This document shows, piece by piece, positions 8,657 to 16,919 of a DNA stretch of 64,000 nt (position 1 is its first letter; the number at the start of each line of letters is the position of its first letter). The notes beneath the pieces are model-generated. The model made no database searches. It was given only the letters and a program-made list of their open reading frames with translations, and was not told the DNA's origin. A program made the position numbers and the translations under genes. The stretch is from the NCBI RefSeq assembly GCF_001273755.1, contig NZ_LGYA01000001.1, positions 666,873-730,872 on the forward strand, in the 5' to 3' direction. The stretch is from Peribacillus butanolivorans. Lineage in GTDB: Bacteria > Bacillota > Bacilli > Bacillales > DSM-1321.

Positions 8657-9229
8657 TTACATTTCTTTATTCTTACCTCTTTTAAAGTAAGACAAGACTA
8701 CGATGATCAAAATCAATAATATTAAAATATTCCTTACAGCCTCCGATGCCTGCAACACTTGGGTCACTGAATAGGCCTCGATAAGGAGGGCGGGCAGTTT
8801 TCCAATAGATGTAGCGATGAAGAAGATTATTACACTCGTCTTACTTATTGCTGCTGTAAGATTAATTACGCCGGAAGGTATAAAAGGAAGGAGTCTAAGC
8901 ATTAGGATCATCCAAAATGCACGCCATCCTTGTGAGTTTTGTAGTTGTTTTAACCATCGGTTCTTCAAGAATTTCGGTTTGAAAGATTGAAGGCCTTTTC
9001 GATATAACCAAAAGCTAATTACTGCTCCTGCAATTTCTCCAATGTAAGATAGAATTAATCCCTTTTCAAAACCAAACACAGTGATATTGGCGGCAGTGAT
9101 AAACACACTTGGAATAAACCCAAGTACACTAATTAAAATGTTTAATAATACACTTACGGCAATAGAAAATGGGCCACTTGATAATAATGCTGCAGAAATG
9201 ATCTCTATATCAATCAAACAGAACTCCAT
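8657..9229 (-). CDS. TVP38/TMEM64 (DedA-like) membrane protein
   Basis: A 190-residue membrane protein of the SNARE-associated/VTT superfamily. Five or more hydrophobic segments surround the family blocks GEIAGAVISFWLYRKG (around residues 65-80) and LRLLPFIPSGVINL (around 112-125), which resemble the re-entrant loops of DedA/TVP38 proteins. Such proteins are linked to lipid scrambling or small-molecule transport and membrane integrity. Its start overlaps the stop of the response regulator gene by 16 bases, so it is translationally coupled and is probably co-expressed with, or a target of, that two-component system. Confidence 0.85.
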   Translation of the reverse strand: MEFCLIDIEIISAALLSSGPFSIAVSVLLNILISVLGFIPSVFITAANITVFGFEKGLILSYIGEIAGAVISFWLYRKGLQSFKPKFLKNRWLKQLQNSQGWRAFWMILMLRLLPFIPSGVINLTAAISKTSVIIFFIATSIGKLPALLIEAYSVTQVLQASEAVRNILILLILIIVVLSYFKRGKNKEM

Positions 9230-9891
9230 TTATAACCGATACCCCAAACTGTTTTCAAATGTTGGTCTACTGGAAAATCGACATGGCGCAATTTCTCTCG
9301 AATATTTCGGATATGAGAATCGATGGTCCGATCTTCTGTATCCGTTTTGAATCCCCATATGGTCGATAGCAGATGATCTCTAGAGTACACTTTGTTAGGG
9401 TATTTTAGAAGTAACCCTAACATAGAGAACTCTTTTGGTGTTAACGGGATGGCCTTAAATTGATAATGCGCTTCATAAGCAGATTCATTTAAAGTTATTC
9501 CGTTAAATTTTACATATCCCGCTGGATGATTGCGTACCCGTCGCGTCACAGCTTCGATTCTAGCAAGTAAAACTTCTTCATTAAAAGGTTTAGTCACATA
9601 ATCGTCGGCTCCCTTTTTTAATCCTTTTACCATTTCTTCTGCCGCATCACGAGCGGTGAGCATGATAATGGGAACATCAGAAAACGCTCGGATTTTTTCA
9701 CACGTTTCCCATCCATCCATTTCAGGCATCATCACATCTAGAATGACCAAGTCAGCCTGATTGTCCCTTAAGAACAAAAGCGCTTCATGTCCAGAGTTCT
9801 TCTTCATGCATGTATAGCCGTGAGGTGAAAGATATAATTCTATAAGATCAAGCATTCTCTTTTCATCATCAACTAGAACTACTGTCTTCAT
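9214..9891 (-). CDS. OmpR-family response regulator
   Basis: A 225-residue response regulator. The receiver domain (1-120) has the acidic pair at Asp8-Asp9, the phospho-acceptor Asp52 in LDVMMPEMDG, and the conserved Lys in TKPF. The C-terminal winged helix (about 128-222) is of the OmpR/PhoB type, with the ending TVWGIGYKW. It is encoded between the kinase gene (23-base overlap) and the TVP38 gene (16-base overlap) in a single minus-strand operon. The stimulus is not evident. Confidence 0.93.
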   Translation of the reverse strand: MKTVVLVDDEKRMLDLIELYLSPHGYTCMKKNSGHEALLFLRDNQADLVILDVMMPEMDGWETCEKIRAFSDVPIIMLTARDAAEEMVKGLKKGADDYVTKPFNEEVLLARIEAVTRRVRNHPAGYVKFNGITLNESAYEAHYQFKAIPLTPKEFSMLGLLLKYPNKVYSRDHLLSTIWGFKTDTEDRTIDSHIRNIREKLRHVDFPVDQHLKTVWGIGYKWSSV

Positions 9892-11260
9892 TTTTTTTCT
9901 CCTTAAATATGATAGTGAAGCACGTACCTTGCTCTATACTACTTTTAACTGAAATGGTTCCTCCTTGAACTTCCACTAATTGCTTAACAATAGAGAGCCC
10001 TAAACCAAATCCGCCAGTAGCTCTCGCGCGTGATTTCTCAACACGGTATAAACGATCAAAAACATGGGGGATGTCTGCTCTCGGAATTCCTACTCCTTGA
10101 TCTATTATAGAGATGGAAATACTTCCAATTGATTCAGTGGCTTTGATAGTAGTGACCGTATATTCATTCGAGTACTTTAGCGCATTGTCCAGTAGGTTAA
10201 GAAGAACTTGTTCAAAACGGGAAGGATCAATATCCATAAATAAATTATCCTTACACTCCAGGTTTAATTGTATATTTTTATTCGTAAAAGCAGGTAACAC
10301 TTTTTCATAAACGGATTGCAGGAATGAAGAGAGAGGGACGGTTTCTTTTGAAATCGTAAATGTATTAACATCCATTCTTGCAATATTGAATAGTTCATCT
10401 AATAAACTGTTTAGTCGCTTTGATTCTTCATGGATGATCTCTAAGTATTGTGTTCTTTCTAGTATATCTAAATCTTTTCGCCGTGCAATATCAGCATAGC
10501 CCTTAATATACGTTAGTGGTGTGCGGAGTTCATGAGAGATACTTGCCAAAAATTCATTACGTTCCTTTTTTAAATAGTTTAACTCATTAGCCAAGCTTTG
10601 AATGGACTGTGCAAGTTCCCCTAATTCATCTTTTGAACGTACAGGTACAGATACAGAAAAATTCCCTTTGCTTAATTTGGTCGTTGCTTCTTTCATCGTA
10701 ATAAGAGGTCTAGTCAAGGCTTTTGATAGAAAATAAATGGTTATAAGCATAAAGAAAAGGAGCAATAAAGTAGCAAAGAGAAAATGTTTGTTCAATTGAG
10801 AGATTAAATCTTCAACATCTCCGGTATTTTTGAACATATAGACATAGCCTTCATTTACTTTATCGCTGTTAAATGGTGTAACGGTGGCTATATATCTTTC
10901 TTCCTTCCAACTTGATTGGATGATTAGACCTTTTCTTGGTACTTGGGAGAGGTCCTTTTTTAAGATTTTCTTCATTCCGCTATTAACCTTTTCAGACGAT
11001 AATAGGATATCGCCTTTTGTATTCGTAATCACAACATCTGTATCGGTATGTGATTCCATCAGGCCGATGTGATGAAGAGTTGAATTGTCATAAGAGATTT
11101 CTAACACGTCACGATGACTATTGCCACGTGACTTTAGTGATTCTAATTCTTGATTGATACGAGAATGAACTACTTTATTGTGTAAATAAATCATGGAAAC
11201 AGTTTCAATTAAGAAAATGCATACAAACATCCATAAACCTAATTTAAATGAGATTTTCAC
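9869..11260 (-). CDS. Membrane sensor histidine kinase
   Basis: A 463-residue kinase of the HPK1 type. There is one transmembrane segment near residues 8-26, an extracytoplasmic sensor of about 130 residues, a second segment near 160-180, then a HAMP domain. The phosphorylated His243 lies in ASISHELRTPLT. The ATPase domain has the N box (LLNLLDNALKY), GVGIP and GFGLGLSI. It starts with GTG at 11260 after AGAAGGTG. It heads the kinase-regulator-TVP38 operon. The sensor part shows no motif I can assign, but envelope sensing would fit a membrane-protein target. Confidence 0.92.
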   Translation of the reverse strand: MKISFKLGLWMFVCIFLIETVSMIYLHNKVVHSRINQELESLKSRGNSHRDVLEISYDNSTLHHIGLMESHTDTDVVITNTKGDILLSSEKVNSGMKKILKKDLSQVPRKGLIIQSSWKEERYIATVTPFNSDKVNEGYVYMFKNTGDVEDLISQLNKHFLFATLLLLFFMLITIYFLSKALTRPLITMKEATTKLSKGNFSVSVPVRSKDELGELAQSIQSLANELNYLKKERNEFLASISHELRTPLTYIKGYADIARRKDLDILERTQYLEIIHEESKRLNSLLDELFNIARMDVNTFTISKETVPLSSFLQSVYEKVLPAFTNKNIQLNLECKDNLFMDIDPSRFEQVLLNLLDNALKYSNEYTVTTIKATESIGSISISIIDQGVGIPRADIPHVFDRLYRVEKSRARATGGFGLGLSIVKQLVEVQGGTISVKSSIEQGTCFTIIFKEKKNEDSSSS

Positions 11261-11300
11261 GTGGATTCACCTTCTTATTTATTGAGAACAGTGTATCGAA

Positions 11301-11319
11301 AAAGTATGAAGAAAGTATG
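11301..11319. promoter_or_regulatory. Direct repeat upstream of the kinase operon
   Basis: AAAGTATG occurs at 11301-11308 and again at 11312-11319, 11 bp apart, 41 bases before the kinase start. OmpR/PhoB-type regulators bind direct repeats with about one helical turn between them, so autoregulation by the operon's own regulator is possible. Confidence 0.35.
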
Positions 11320-11577
11320 CAGATTTTTATATACTTTATCCCATTACAAAGTTAAATAAAGTAGAAATTAACATTCGCTGAGACATAGTTACTTAAATAA
11401 CGATAATCTGAAGTGTAAATAGTTGCAAGGGGAACCATAAGATCTCCATACAGGATAGGGTTGGAAAATAAAACTGCGAGAAAATCGGGAAATAATATTT
11501 TAGTCTATACAAAATGTTTTGCGTAAAGGAAACATTTTATTGTGATTGAATAGAATGTAAAAAAGGAGCTGATTCAT

Positions 11578-11700
11578 ATGTGTTGTACAAACCGTACGCA
11601 AAGAAAAATAATGGTTTATTCCGCTTTATTTAAAAAAATGGGTATTCTCAATGAAGAGGAATACAAAAATATCGCGAAAACTTTTCAAACAAAGGATTGA
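11578..11700 (+). CDS. Small hypothetical protein, 40 residues
   Basis: A short frame begins with ATG at 11578 after AAAAGGAG at good spacing and encodes MCCTNRTQRKIMVYSALFKK and 20 further residues, ending in a charged GILNEEEYKNIAKTF segment. The N-terminal CysCys and the short acidic C-terminal helix (SHOCT-like in flavour) are the only features. I do not recognise the family. It lies alone in the 900-base gap between the kinase operon and the Lrp gene. Confidence 0.5.
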   Translation: MCCTNRTQRKIMVYSALFKKMGILNEEEYKNIAKTFQTKD

Positions 11701-11735
11701 GCATTGGGTATTCATAAGTTTTTATTCCACGTTGA

Positions 11736-11789
11736 ACAGGTTGTAAAACCCCCACCTTTAATTTTCAAATAAGGCGGGGGACAGCCTGT
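11736..11789. repeat. Strong GC-rich hairpin after the small ORF
   Basis: CCCCCACCTT (11749-11758) pairs with AAGGCGGGGG (11771-11780) with one mismatch, and outside it ACAGG (11736-11740) pairs with CCTGT. It stands out in an AT-rich gap. No T run follows on the plus strand, so it is a structured element of unknown role, or a poor terminator for the small ORF. Confidence 0.5.
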
Positions 11790-11910
11790 AAAAATCCACA
11801 TTTGTTTTTAGATTGATGTAAATTACATACTTATTGAAAAGGGTCTGCCAAAATTGGGAGCATTTTTGCTGTATATTGATTGTATGAAAACTATTTTGCT
11901 TAAGAAATAG

Positions 11911-12015
11911 TTTGAAGGAGTTGCTTGTGTTGCTGACATCATTAAAGTTGGAATTATTCTAACCGTGCAAACGTTATTTATTACCCTTATGGTTTGGCTA
12001 TTAATCATTCATTAA
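11911..12015 (+). pseudogene. arsB: C-terminal remnant of an ArsB-family transporter
   Basis: After an in-frame stop at 11908 the frame reads FEGVACVADIIKVGIILTVQ, then TLFITLMVWLLIIH and a stop at 12013. The end of the intact ArsB of this window reads [18 protein letters not shown] and then IWLLIIH, so the two match closely except for a three-residue deletion and point changes. A terminator follows directly. The rest of the transporter gene is gone. It marks an older, lost arsenite transporter copy or a deletion scar. Confidence 0.7.
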
Positions 12016-12016
12016 G

Positions 12017-12045
12017 AAAACTGCCGAGGAATCGGCAGTTTTTTT
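12017..12045 (+). terminator. Terminator after the ArsB-family remnant
   Basis: AAAACTGCCGA pairs with TCGGCAGTTTT (11 bp, 4-base loop), followed by a T run. It is intact although the gene it served is decayed. Confidence 0.85.
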
Positions 12046-12156
12046 GTGAATCGGAAATCGGTGTTTTAAATTGATGAGGAAAAGGCAAGTTTTGTTGTGA
12101 TCCTATGGTGTTCTCTGCGATAATGAAATAAAGAAATCGAAAAGGAGTTACATAGG

Positions 12157-12633
12157 ATGGCAGAGGACTTTAAGATTCCCAGCTTGAAAGTTGATGAGAT
12201 CGATAAAAAAATCATTTCGATTTTACATGAAGATGCACGAATTTCATATACGGACTTAGCAAAGAAAGTGGAGCTTTCTAGAGTAGCGGTTCAAATGAGA
12301 ATTAATCATCTTGTTGAAAACGGTGTGATTGAAAGGTTTACTGCGGTAATTAATCCAGCTAAGGTCGGTATTCAGGTTTCTGCGTTTTTTAATGTTGAGG
12401 TCGAGCCTAAATATTTGGAATCGGTGGCCAATCAACTAGAGAATGAACCAGCAGTGACGAGTTTGTATCATATGACTGGTCCAAGCAAGCTTCATATGCA
12501 TGGGATCTTTACTGATAATCAAGAGATGGAACGCTTTCTTAATGAAAAGTTGTATGCGGTCAAGGGGGTTGTGAGCGTTGATTGCCAAATTCTCATTAAA
12601 CGTTATAAGAGCCGGATGGGAATGAAACTTTAA
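12157..12633 (+). CDS. ywrC: Lrp/AsnC-family transcriptional regulator
   Basis: A 158-residue regulator with an N-terminal helix-turn-helix (about residues 14-60, typical [20 protein letters not shown] opening) and a C-terminal RAM ligand-binding domain (about 75-150). It is convergent with two chromate-transporter-family genes. In B. subtilis the regulator gene ywrC lies beside ywrA and ywrB (CHR-domain transporters) and the gamma-glutamyltransferase gene ywrD. The same set is present here, so I name it by synteny. AAAGGAGT precedes the ATG. Confidence 0.82.
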   Translation: MAEDFKIPSLKVDEIDKKIISILHEDARISYTDLAKKVELSRVAVQMRINHLVENGVIERFTAVINPAKVGIQVSAFFNVEVEPKYLESVANQLENEPAVTSLYHMTGPSKLHMHGIFTDNQEMERFLNEKLYAVKGVVSVDCQILIKRYKSRMGMKL

Positions 12634-12636
12634 TAT

Positions 12637-12666
12637 AATAAAATCCACCATTTGGTGGATTTTATT
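12637..12666. terminator. Bidirectional terminator
   Basis: A perfect 13-bp stem, AATAAAATCCACC with GGTGGATTTTATT, separates the convergent Lrp and CHR genes. It has T runs in both directions. Confidence 0.88.
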
Positions 12667-12668
12667 AT

Positions 12669-13223
12669 TTATGTGAGAGGGATGATAAAACCGCCGTATG
12701 CAAAGGCAAGAATGATCACGAATGCTGGGTGAATTTTGAACTTGCCTAAAGCTAAGAAGGCCAATCCTGCGATGATAAAGGAATGGATGTAACCGATGGA
12801 CCCGACAGCATCAGCGGCCATATTCCAGGTAAGCAATAGCATCATGATGGCAATCACAGGCTGCACAAGTAAGGACATGCCTTTTACAATGGGAGATTGC
12901 TTGTATTTTTGCAGGATTTTCAATAAATAAATTAAGGCTACTGCGGAAGGGATGATGGTACCAGCTAATGCAGCGAAAAATCCTGGCCAGCCATACACAT
13001 CATATCCGACATATGCGGCAATTTTGGTGGCAATCGGTCCTGGAAGGGAATTGCCTAGCGCGAGCATTTGGGAGAACTCGGTATTATTAAGCCAGCCATA
13101 ACGGGTGACGATTTGATCGTACATAAGCGGAATCGAAGCTGGTCCCCCGCCATAGCCGAGCATATTGGCTATGAAAAAAGCTAGAAAAACAGCTACACCA
13201 ATAGGGATGATAATAAGACCCAT
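12669..13223 (-). CDS. chrA: Chromate transporter family protein, half-size CHR unit (second of pair)
   Basis: A 184-residue membrane protein with one CHR domain, marked by GYGGGPASIPLM near residue 23 and the LGNSLPGPIATKIAAYVGY block near 57-75. Short CHR proteins act as pairs with opposite topology, and its partner is encoded directly upstream with a one-base overlap (TAATG). The pair probably forms one chromate or sulfate-type anion transporter like YwrA/YwrB of B. subtilis. Whether it confers chromate resistance is not known. Confidence 0.87.
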   Translation of the reverse strand: MGLIIIPIGVAVFLAFFIANMLGYGGGPASIPLMYDQIVTRYGWLNNTEFSQMLALGNSLPGPIATKIAAYVGYDVYGWPGFFAALAGTIIPSAVALIYLLKILQKYKQSPIVKGMSLLVQPVIAIMMLLLTWNMAADAVGSIGYIHSFIIAGLAFLALGKFKIHPAFVIILAFAYGGFIIPLT

Positions 13224-13810
13224 TACGCGGATTCCTCCTTCTTATCAATCTTCTTATTTTTCAATCTATTTTTTAATTTAAAATGAAAAGCTCCATATGA
13301 AAGGAATATCATAATTACTATACCAGGATGCAGGGTTAGGACTTGGAGAAGTAAAAAAGAAATAGCAAAAAAGACGATACCGAGCACCTTTCCTAAACCT
13401 TTTACTGCCTTTTCGCCAAACTCATAAGCCATTTGACCGAGCATGACGGCTACAACTGGCATAACGGCAGCAATCATATTACTAATTATTGCTGAATTAC
13501 TTAGAACATTAATGAAGGCAATCAAGAATACCATTGCCAAGCCTGAAGGTAAAATATGTGCTGCAACACTTACAAAGGCACCCGGCCATCCTTTTATTTT
13601 ATAGCCAAGATACGCTGCCATCTTTGTGGCAATCGGTCCTGGGAGTGTATTGGCTATTGCCAATGTTTCCCCAAATTCATCATCGTCAAGCCATTGATAA
13701 CGGGAAACAGCTTCGTGACGGATGAGAGGAATTACAGAGGGTCCCCCGCCGAATCCTAAAATCCCCGTTCGCATCATCCCAACCGTTAATTCCCTATATG
13801 GATTTTTCAC
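13223..13810 (-). CDS. chrA: Chromate transporter family protein, half-size CHR unit (first of pair)
   Basis: A 195-residue membrane protein with one CHR domain: LGFGGGPSVIPLI near residue 20 and IANTLPGPIATKMAAYLGY near 52-70, mirroring its partner downstream. The C terminus is lysine-rich and cytoplasmic in character. It is the first gene of the two-gene operon, starting with ATG at 13810 after AAAGGAGGA. The 3' end overlaps the partner's start by one base. Confidence 0.87.
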   Translation of the reverse strand: MKNPYRELTVGMMRTGILGFGGGPSVIPLIRHEAVSRYQWLDDDEFGETLAIANTLPGPIATKMAAYLGYKIKGWPGAFVSVAAHILPSGLAMVFLIAFINVLSNSAIISNMIAAVMPVVAVMLGQMAYEFGEKAVKGLGKVLGIVFFAISFLLLQVLTLHPGIVIMIFLSYGAFHFKLKNRLKNKKIDKKEESA

Positions 13811-14086
13811 AAAGATTCCTCCTTTGTTTTAAAATTTAGAATTCATTTCCATGATTATGTATTTATAATAACAAAACTAGTTTCGAAATGTACATATAAT
13901 TTTAATAATAATTACGAAATGAATGATTTTTTTGTATTTAATAAGATAATAGAAGATATAAATGAAAAAATATTATCTTTTTGTCTGGGAAAGGCGAATT
14001 TAAATTACGTATGAAGAAGAAACAAGTTATAATACAATTATGGTTTATTTTTTGAGAATTCAAATAAATAAAAAGGGAGAACTTAT

Positions 14087-14160
14087 ATGACTAAATCCAT
14101 AATTGGACGAAAAGTATGGTGGTAAGCCCTCATTATCTAGCATCGATGGCAGGAATTGAA
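14087..14160 (+). pseudogene. ywrD: Gamma-glutamyltransferase (YwrD-like), N-terminal fragment
   Basis: After AAAGGGAG the ATG at 14087 opens MTKSIIGRK, then a one-base deletion shifts the frame; the next frame reads MVVSPHYLASMAGIE, the conserved start of YwrD-type gamma-glutamyltransferases. The match stops at about 14160, where the tnpB element begins. The gene resumes at 15621. Its place beside the CHR transporter pair matches ywrD of B. subtilis. Confidence 0.78.
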
Positions 14161-14239
14161 CTACCCACCACTTATCGACCTTACGGTCTGATTGAAGTGG
14201 GGGATTCCTAAGAACATTAGCCTATCGGCCAATTTTTAA
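14161..14239 (-). ncRNA. Element right end; probable 3' part of the TnpB guide RNA
   Basis: Downstream of tnpB the minus strand can fold into a long terminal hairpin (CCCACTT with AAGTGGTGGG enclosing GACC-GTAA-GGTC) that ends at the element border. In IS200/IS605 elements the omega RNA covers the 3' end of tnpB and the right end, and the bases just outside the border act as guide. Here the guide would begin TTCAATTCCTGCCATC, inside the disrupted gamma-glutamyltransferase gene. The 5' limit of the RNA probably lies inside tnpB and cannot be set by eye. Confidence 0.5.
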
Positions 14240-15445
14240 TTAGGCTACTCCCGTAGTTCCTACGGTTAGAAGCCTTATGGCTTCATTCATTAGATTGAGT
14301 CCTGCGTTAATATCTCGATCGTGGTGAGTAGAACAAAAAGGACAATCCCATTCACGAAGATTCAGATGTTTAACGTCTTTATTTTGGTAACCGCAGCTAG
14401 AACACAATTGGCTAGAAGCAAACGTTTTAGATACGGTCACGATTTGTTTACCATACCATTTTGCTTTGTATTCCAACATTCTTTTGAATTGGTACCAAGA
14501 TACTTCACTAATAGCTTTAGCTAGTTTGTGATTTTTCATCATATTCGACACTTGCAAGTCTTCCATTCCAATAACATCGTGGTTTTTGATGATTTCGGTA
14601 GAGACTTTATGTAAGTAATCCATTCGGGCATTTGAAATTTTTTCGTGTAGGATAGCCACTTTTCGTTTTTGTTTTTGATAGTTTTTGGCTTCAGCCAATG
14701 GTTTATTTTGATTCAAGGCTATTTCTTGTCGCCTTGAAAGAATCCGTTGTGCTTTGGCCAATTTCTTTTCGACCGTCCGGAAGAATTTTGGGTTTTGATA
14801 GACCGTACCATCTGAAAGAATAGCAAAGTTCTTCAAACCAACATCTACACCGCACGAACGATTCGTTTTAGGAAGTACTTGTACATTGGTTTCCGCTAAA
14901 ACGGAAATGAAATATTTACCCGAAGGGTTCCGCCTGATTGTGGCATTGATGATTCGCCCTTCGACTTCGCGGCTTTTAGCAAAACGAACTAGACCGAGTT
15001 TTGGCAATTTGATTTTGCTTCCAACAATTCCAATATTTCCATTCGTATGTTTAGTCGTATAGGACTGGATATGATTCTTTTTCGATTTGAAGCGTGGTGA
15101 CTTGTTTTGCTTTTTATAATATCGACTATAGGAATCTGCTAAATTTTCCACCGATTTCTGTAAGGCAATACTGTCTACTTCTTTCAGGAAAGAATACTCT
15201 TTCTTTAAAGCTGGAAGTTCTTTGATTGTTGCGTATTTATTCAGAAAAGAACCTTTCCATTCATTAGAGGGTAATTGGCCGTTCTGCTTCATTTCTTCAC
15301 AGATATACCAGTAGGCATCTTTCTCCTTTTGTTTGCCTAAAAAGAAGTTATAGACAAAACGGGAGCAGCCGATCGTTTTATTGATTAGAACTAGTTGTTC
15401 TTTAGTTGGATAGATTCGAAATTTATAAGCTTTGTTTACGACCAT
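14240..15445 (-). CDS. tnpB: TnpB RNA-guided nuclease of IS200/IS605 element
   Basis: A 401-residue TnpB. I take ATG at 15445 as start because GGGGGTG precedes it and the protein then opens [17 protein letters not shown], the usual family N terminus; an upstream in-frame start at 15526 has no good ribosome site. The RuvC-like acidic residues are all present: Asp in [15 protein letters not shown], Glu in GMEDL and Asp in HDRDINAG. The zinc finger has two CxxC pairs (CSSC and CPFC). The gene is intact, so the nuclease may be active with its omega RNA. Confidence 0.92.
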   Translation of the reverse strand: MVVNKAYKFRIYPTKEQLVLINKTIGCSRFVYNFFLGKQKEKDAYWYICEEMKQNGQLPSNEWKGSFLNKYATIKELPALKKEYSFLKEVDSIALQKSVENLADSYSRYYKKQNKSPRFKSKKNHIQSYTTKHTNGNIGIVGSKIKLPKLGLVRFAKSREVEGRIINATIRRNPSGKYFISVLAETNVQVLPKTNRSCGVDVGLKNFAILSDGTVYQNPKFFRTVEKKLAKAQRILSRRQEIALNQNKPLAEAKNYQKQKRKVAILHEKISNARMDYLHKVSTEIIKNHDVIGMEDLQVSNMMKNHKLAKAISEVSWYQFKRMLEYKAKWYGKQIVTVSKTFASSQLCSSCGYQNKDVKHLNLREWDCPFCSTHHDRDINAGLNLMNEAIRLLTVGTTGVA

Positions 15446-15537
15446 TGGTTTCACCCCCTTATAGTTATTATTAACCATCGAACGTATGTTTGTCAAAAGA
15501 TTACTTTGGCTTATGCCAACCGCCATTCATCTCCCCC

Positions 15538-15577
15538 TTACCGTTGGGCTCTCGCCCTTACCGTTGGGCTCTCGCCC
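15538..15577. repeat. 20-bp unit repeated twice in tandem at the element's left end
   Basis: TTACCGTTGGGCTCTCGCCC occurs at 15538-15557 and again at 15558-15577 without change. It lies upstream of tnpB in the left end of the element and can form small GGGC/GCCC hairpins. It could be a duplicated part of the transposase recognition structure. Confidence 0.8.
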
Positions 15578-15620
15578 TTCACACACTTGAAGAGGGAGTC
15601 TTCTGGCGGGAAGTGATAAA

Positions 15621-15770
15621 TTTCTCGAAAAAGGAGGGAGTGCTTTTGATGCGGCAGTGGCAGTCAGTGCTTGCTGGGGTGTTGTTTATCCACATATGGC
15701 CAGACTTGGTGGAGATGCCTCCTGGCTGACATATGATAAGAAGGACGGGGAAATTCGTGCATTACCTTGA
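15621..15770 (+). pseudogene. ywrD: Gamma-glutamyltransferase (YwrD-like), internal fragment
   Basis: The frame reads FLEKGGSAFDAAVAVSACWG followed by VVYPHMARLGGDASWLTYDK, the classical early block of gamma-glutamyltransferases that continues directly from the fragment ending at 14160. It stops at 15768, leaving about 70 of some 525 residues in the two pieces together. The catalytic threonine region and everything after it are absent, so the 3' part was deleted as well as the gene being interrupted. Confidence 0.8.
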
Positions 15771-15786
15771 TAAATGAACAAATTGA

Positions 15787-15826
15787 AAGAGCATGTTTTG
15801 AAAAGGTTTGATCAAAACATGCTCTT
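15787..15826. terminator. Terminator between gamma-glutamyltransferase remnant and metallopeptidase
   Basis: AAGAGCATGTTTTGA pairs perfectly with TCAAAACATGCTCTT (15 bp, 10-base loop), followed by AATATATT. It can end the minus-strand metallopeptidase transcript and the plus-strand remnant. Confidence 0.75.
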
Positions 15827-15861
15827 AATATATTCAATTGAATGATTCCTCATAAATCGTT

Positions 15862-16701
15862 TTAATAACATAACCAGCTATTAACTTTCTCTTCAAAATG
15901 TTGATCCTTCCAAGCAACAATTGCGCTCATTTCTCCTAACTGTGATATTTGATGTTGGAATAACATATCTCCTAAAAAGTATCCCAGTCGACTATGTCCA
16001 AATTTCCCCCCTCCATTTATAGAAAACCACTCACGATAAATTTCTTGGGGAGTACAAGTAGCAAGATCTTTTGCAAACCCCAGTTTAACATCTTGTTTAT
16101 TCGCTTCTGCAAATGACAACCACTCATAACCCCCATCGTTAAAAGAAAAATAAATAGAAGGGTGCAAATCAGGTACTGTTCTCCTAGAAAAATGTGTAGC
16201 TGCTCCTTCCTGATAAAGCCAAGTAAGAGGGCTGTTCCACTGAATTTTTGTCCAGTCAATTCCTGCGTTATTTGAAATAATGTTATGTGTAGCGTGACCA
16301 AACTCGTGTGCAACAATGGTTTTTAAATGATTAGATTCTGGTGATAATTTTTCTAAAGCAAAAGTTATATTAGGTATGATTTGACGATATGTATAGGCAT
16401 TAGAACCGAAGCCTCCAACTATTAAATTTACTTCAATTTGAAAGGATACTTGATATATACTAAAATATTCTTCCTCTATTTCTTTGATGATAGGTACAAT
16501 GTTCTCGTGAGTTTGCTTTATGGTTGAAAAAATTTGAGGATATATTGATATTGATTGTTTATGCCTTTCTTCATTGTCTTTGCAATGATATAAAAAGTAT
16601 TCTTTAAATACATCGGGATATTCATTGTAATAGTGCCTTAAAAATCTTAAAGAAGGTAGATAGTTATTTACAAAAAACGGTATGGTATCTATGATTTTCA
16701 A
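15862..16701 (-). CDS. Zinc metallopeptidase of HExxH type, family unassigned
   Basis: A 279-residue soluble protein. I choose TTG at 16701 (after GGGGGA), where the protein opens MKIIDTIPFFVNNY; longer in-frame starts lie under the divergent pucG leader. HEFGH at residues 132-136 is a zinc site, and Glu165 in YQEGAATHFS fits the third ligand seen in gluzincins and in DUF2268-type predicted proteases. There is no signal peptide, so it probably acts in the cytoplasm. The substrate is unknown. It diverges from pucG with a 218-base gap. Confidence 0.75.
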   Translation of the reverse strand: MKIIDTIPFFVNNYLPSLRFLRHYYNEYPDVFKEYFLYHCKDNEERHKQSISIYPQIFSTIKQTHENIVPIIKEIEEEYFSIYQVSFQIEVNLIVGGFGSNAYTYRQIIPNITFALEKLSPESNHLKTIVAHEFGHATHNIISNNAGIDWTKIQWNSPLTWLYQEGAATHFSRRTVPDLHPSIYFSFNDGGYEWLSFAEANKQDVKLGFAKDLATCTPQEIYREWFSINGGGKFGHSRLGYFLGDMLFQHQISQLGEMSAIVAWKDQHFEEKVNSWLCY

Positions 16702-16919
16702 GTGAATTCCCCCAAAATTTAAATATCTATCACAAATAAAAAGTCTATAGATTTTAATAAAGCTTTTCCCTGTCTTTTTCTTCAAAACAAAGTGGATATC
16801 CTCTTTTTCGCTAAGCTGTCCCTTTAGCTCTATAAGAAAAAAGCCCAGATTTGGAAAGGGGAATCGATGTTGTAAGCGAAATACTATATAGATTAGCCTA
16901 TTAAAGGGAGCTGAGGAAA

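Larger units (their letters stand above)
14161..15620 (-). mobile_element. IS200/IS605-family element carrying only tnpB
   Basis: A roughly 1.46-kb insertion splits the YwrD-like gene between 14160 and 15621. It encodes TnpB alone, with no tnpA, so it depends on a transposase elsewhere. The element's left end lies at the right (about 15540-15620) and its right end at 14161-14239, each with hairpin-forming sequence and no terminal inverted repeats, as expected for this family. Exact ends are uncertain by some bases, because the family makes no target duplication. Confidence 0.82.

Noticed and set aside
15538..15577. Two 20-bp direct repeats considered as a CRISPR-like array
   Set aside because: The units are directly adjacent with no spacers, only two copies exist, and they lie in the left end of the tnpB element.
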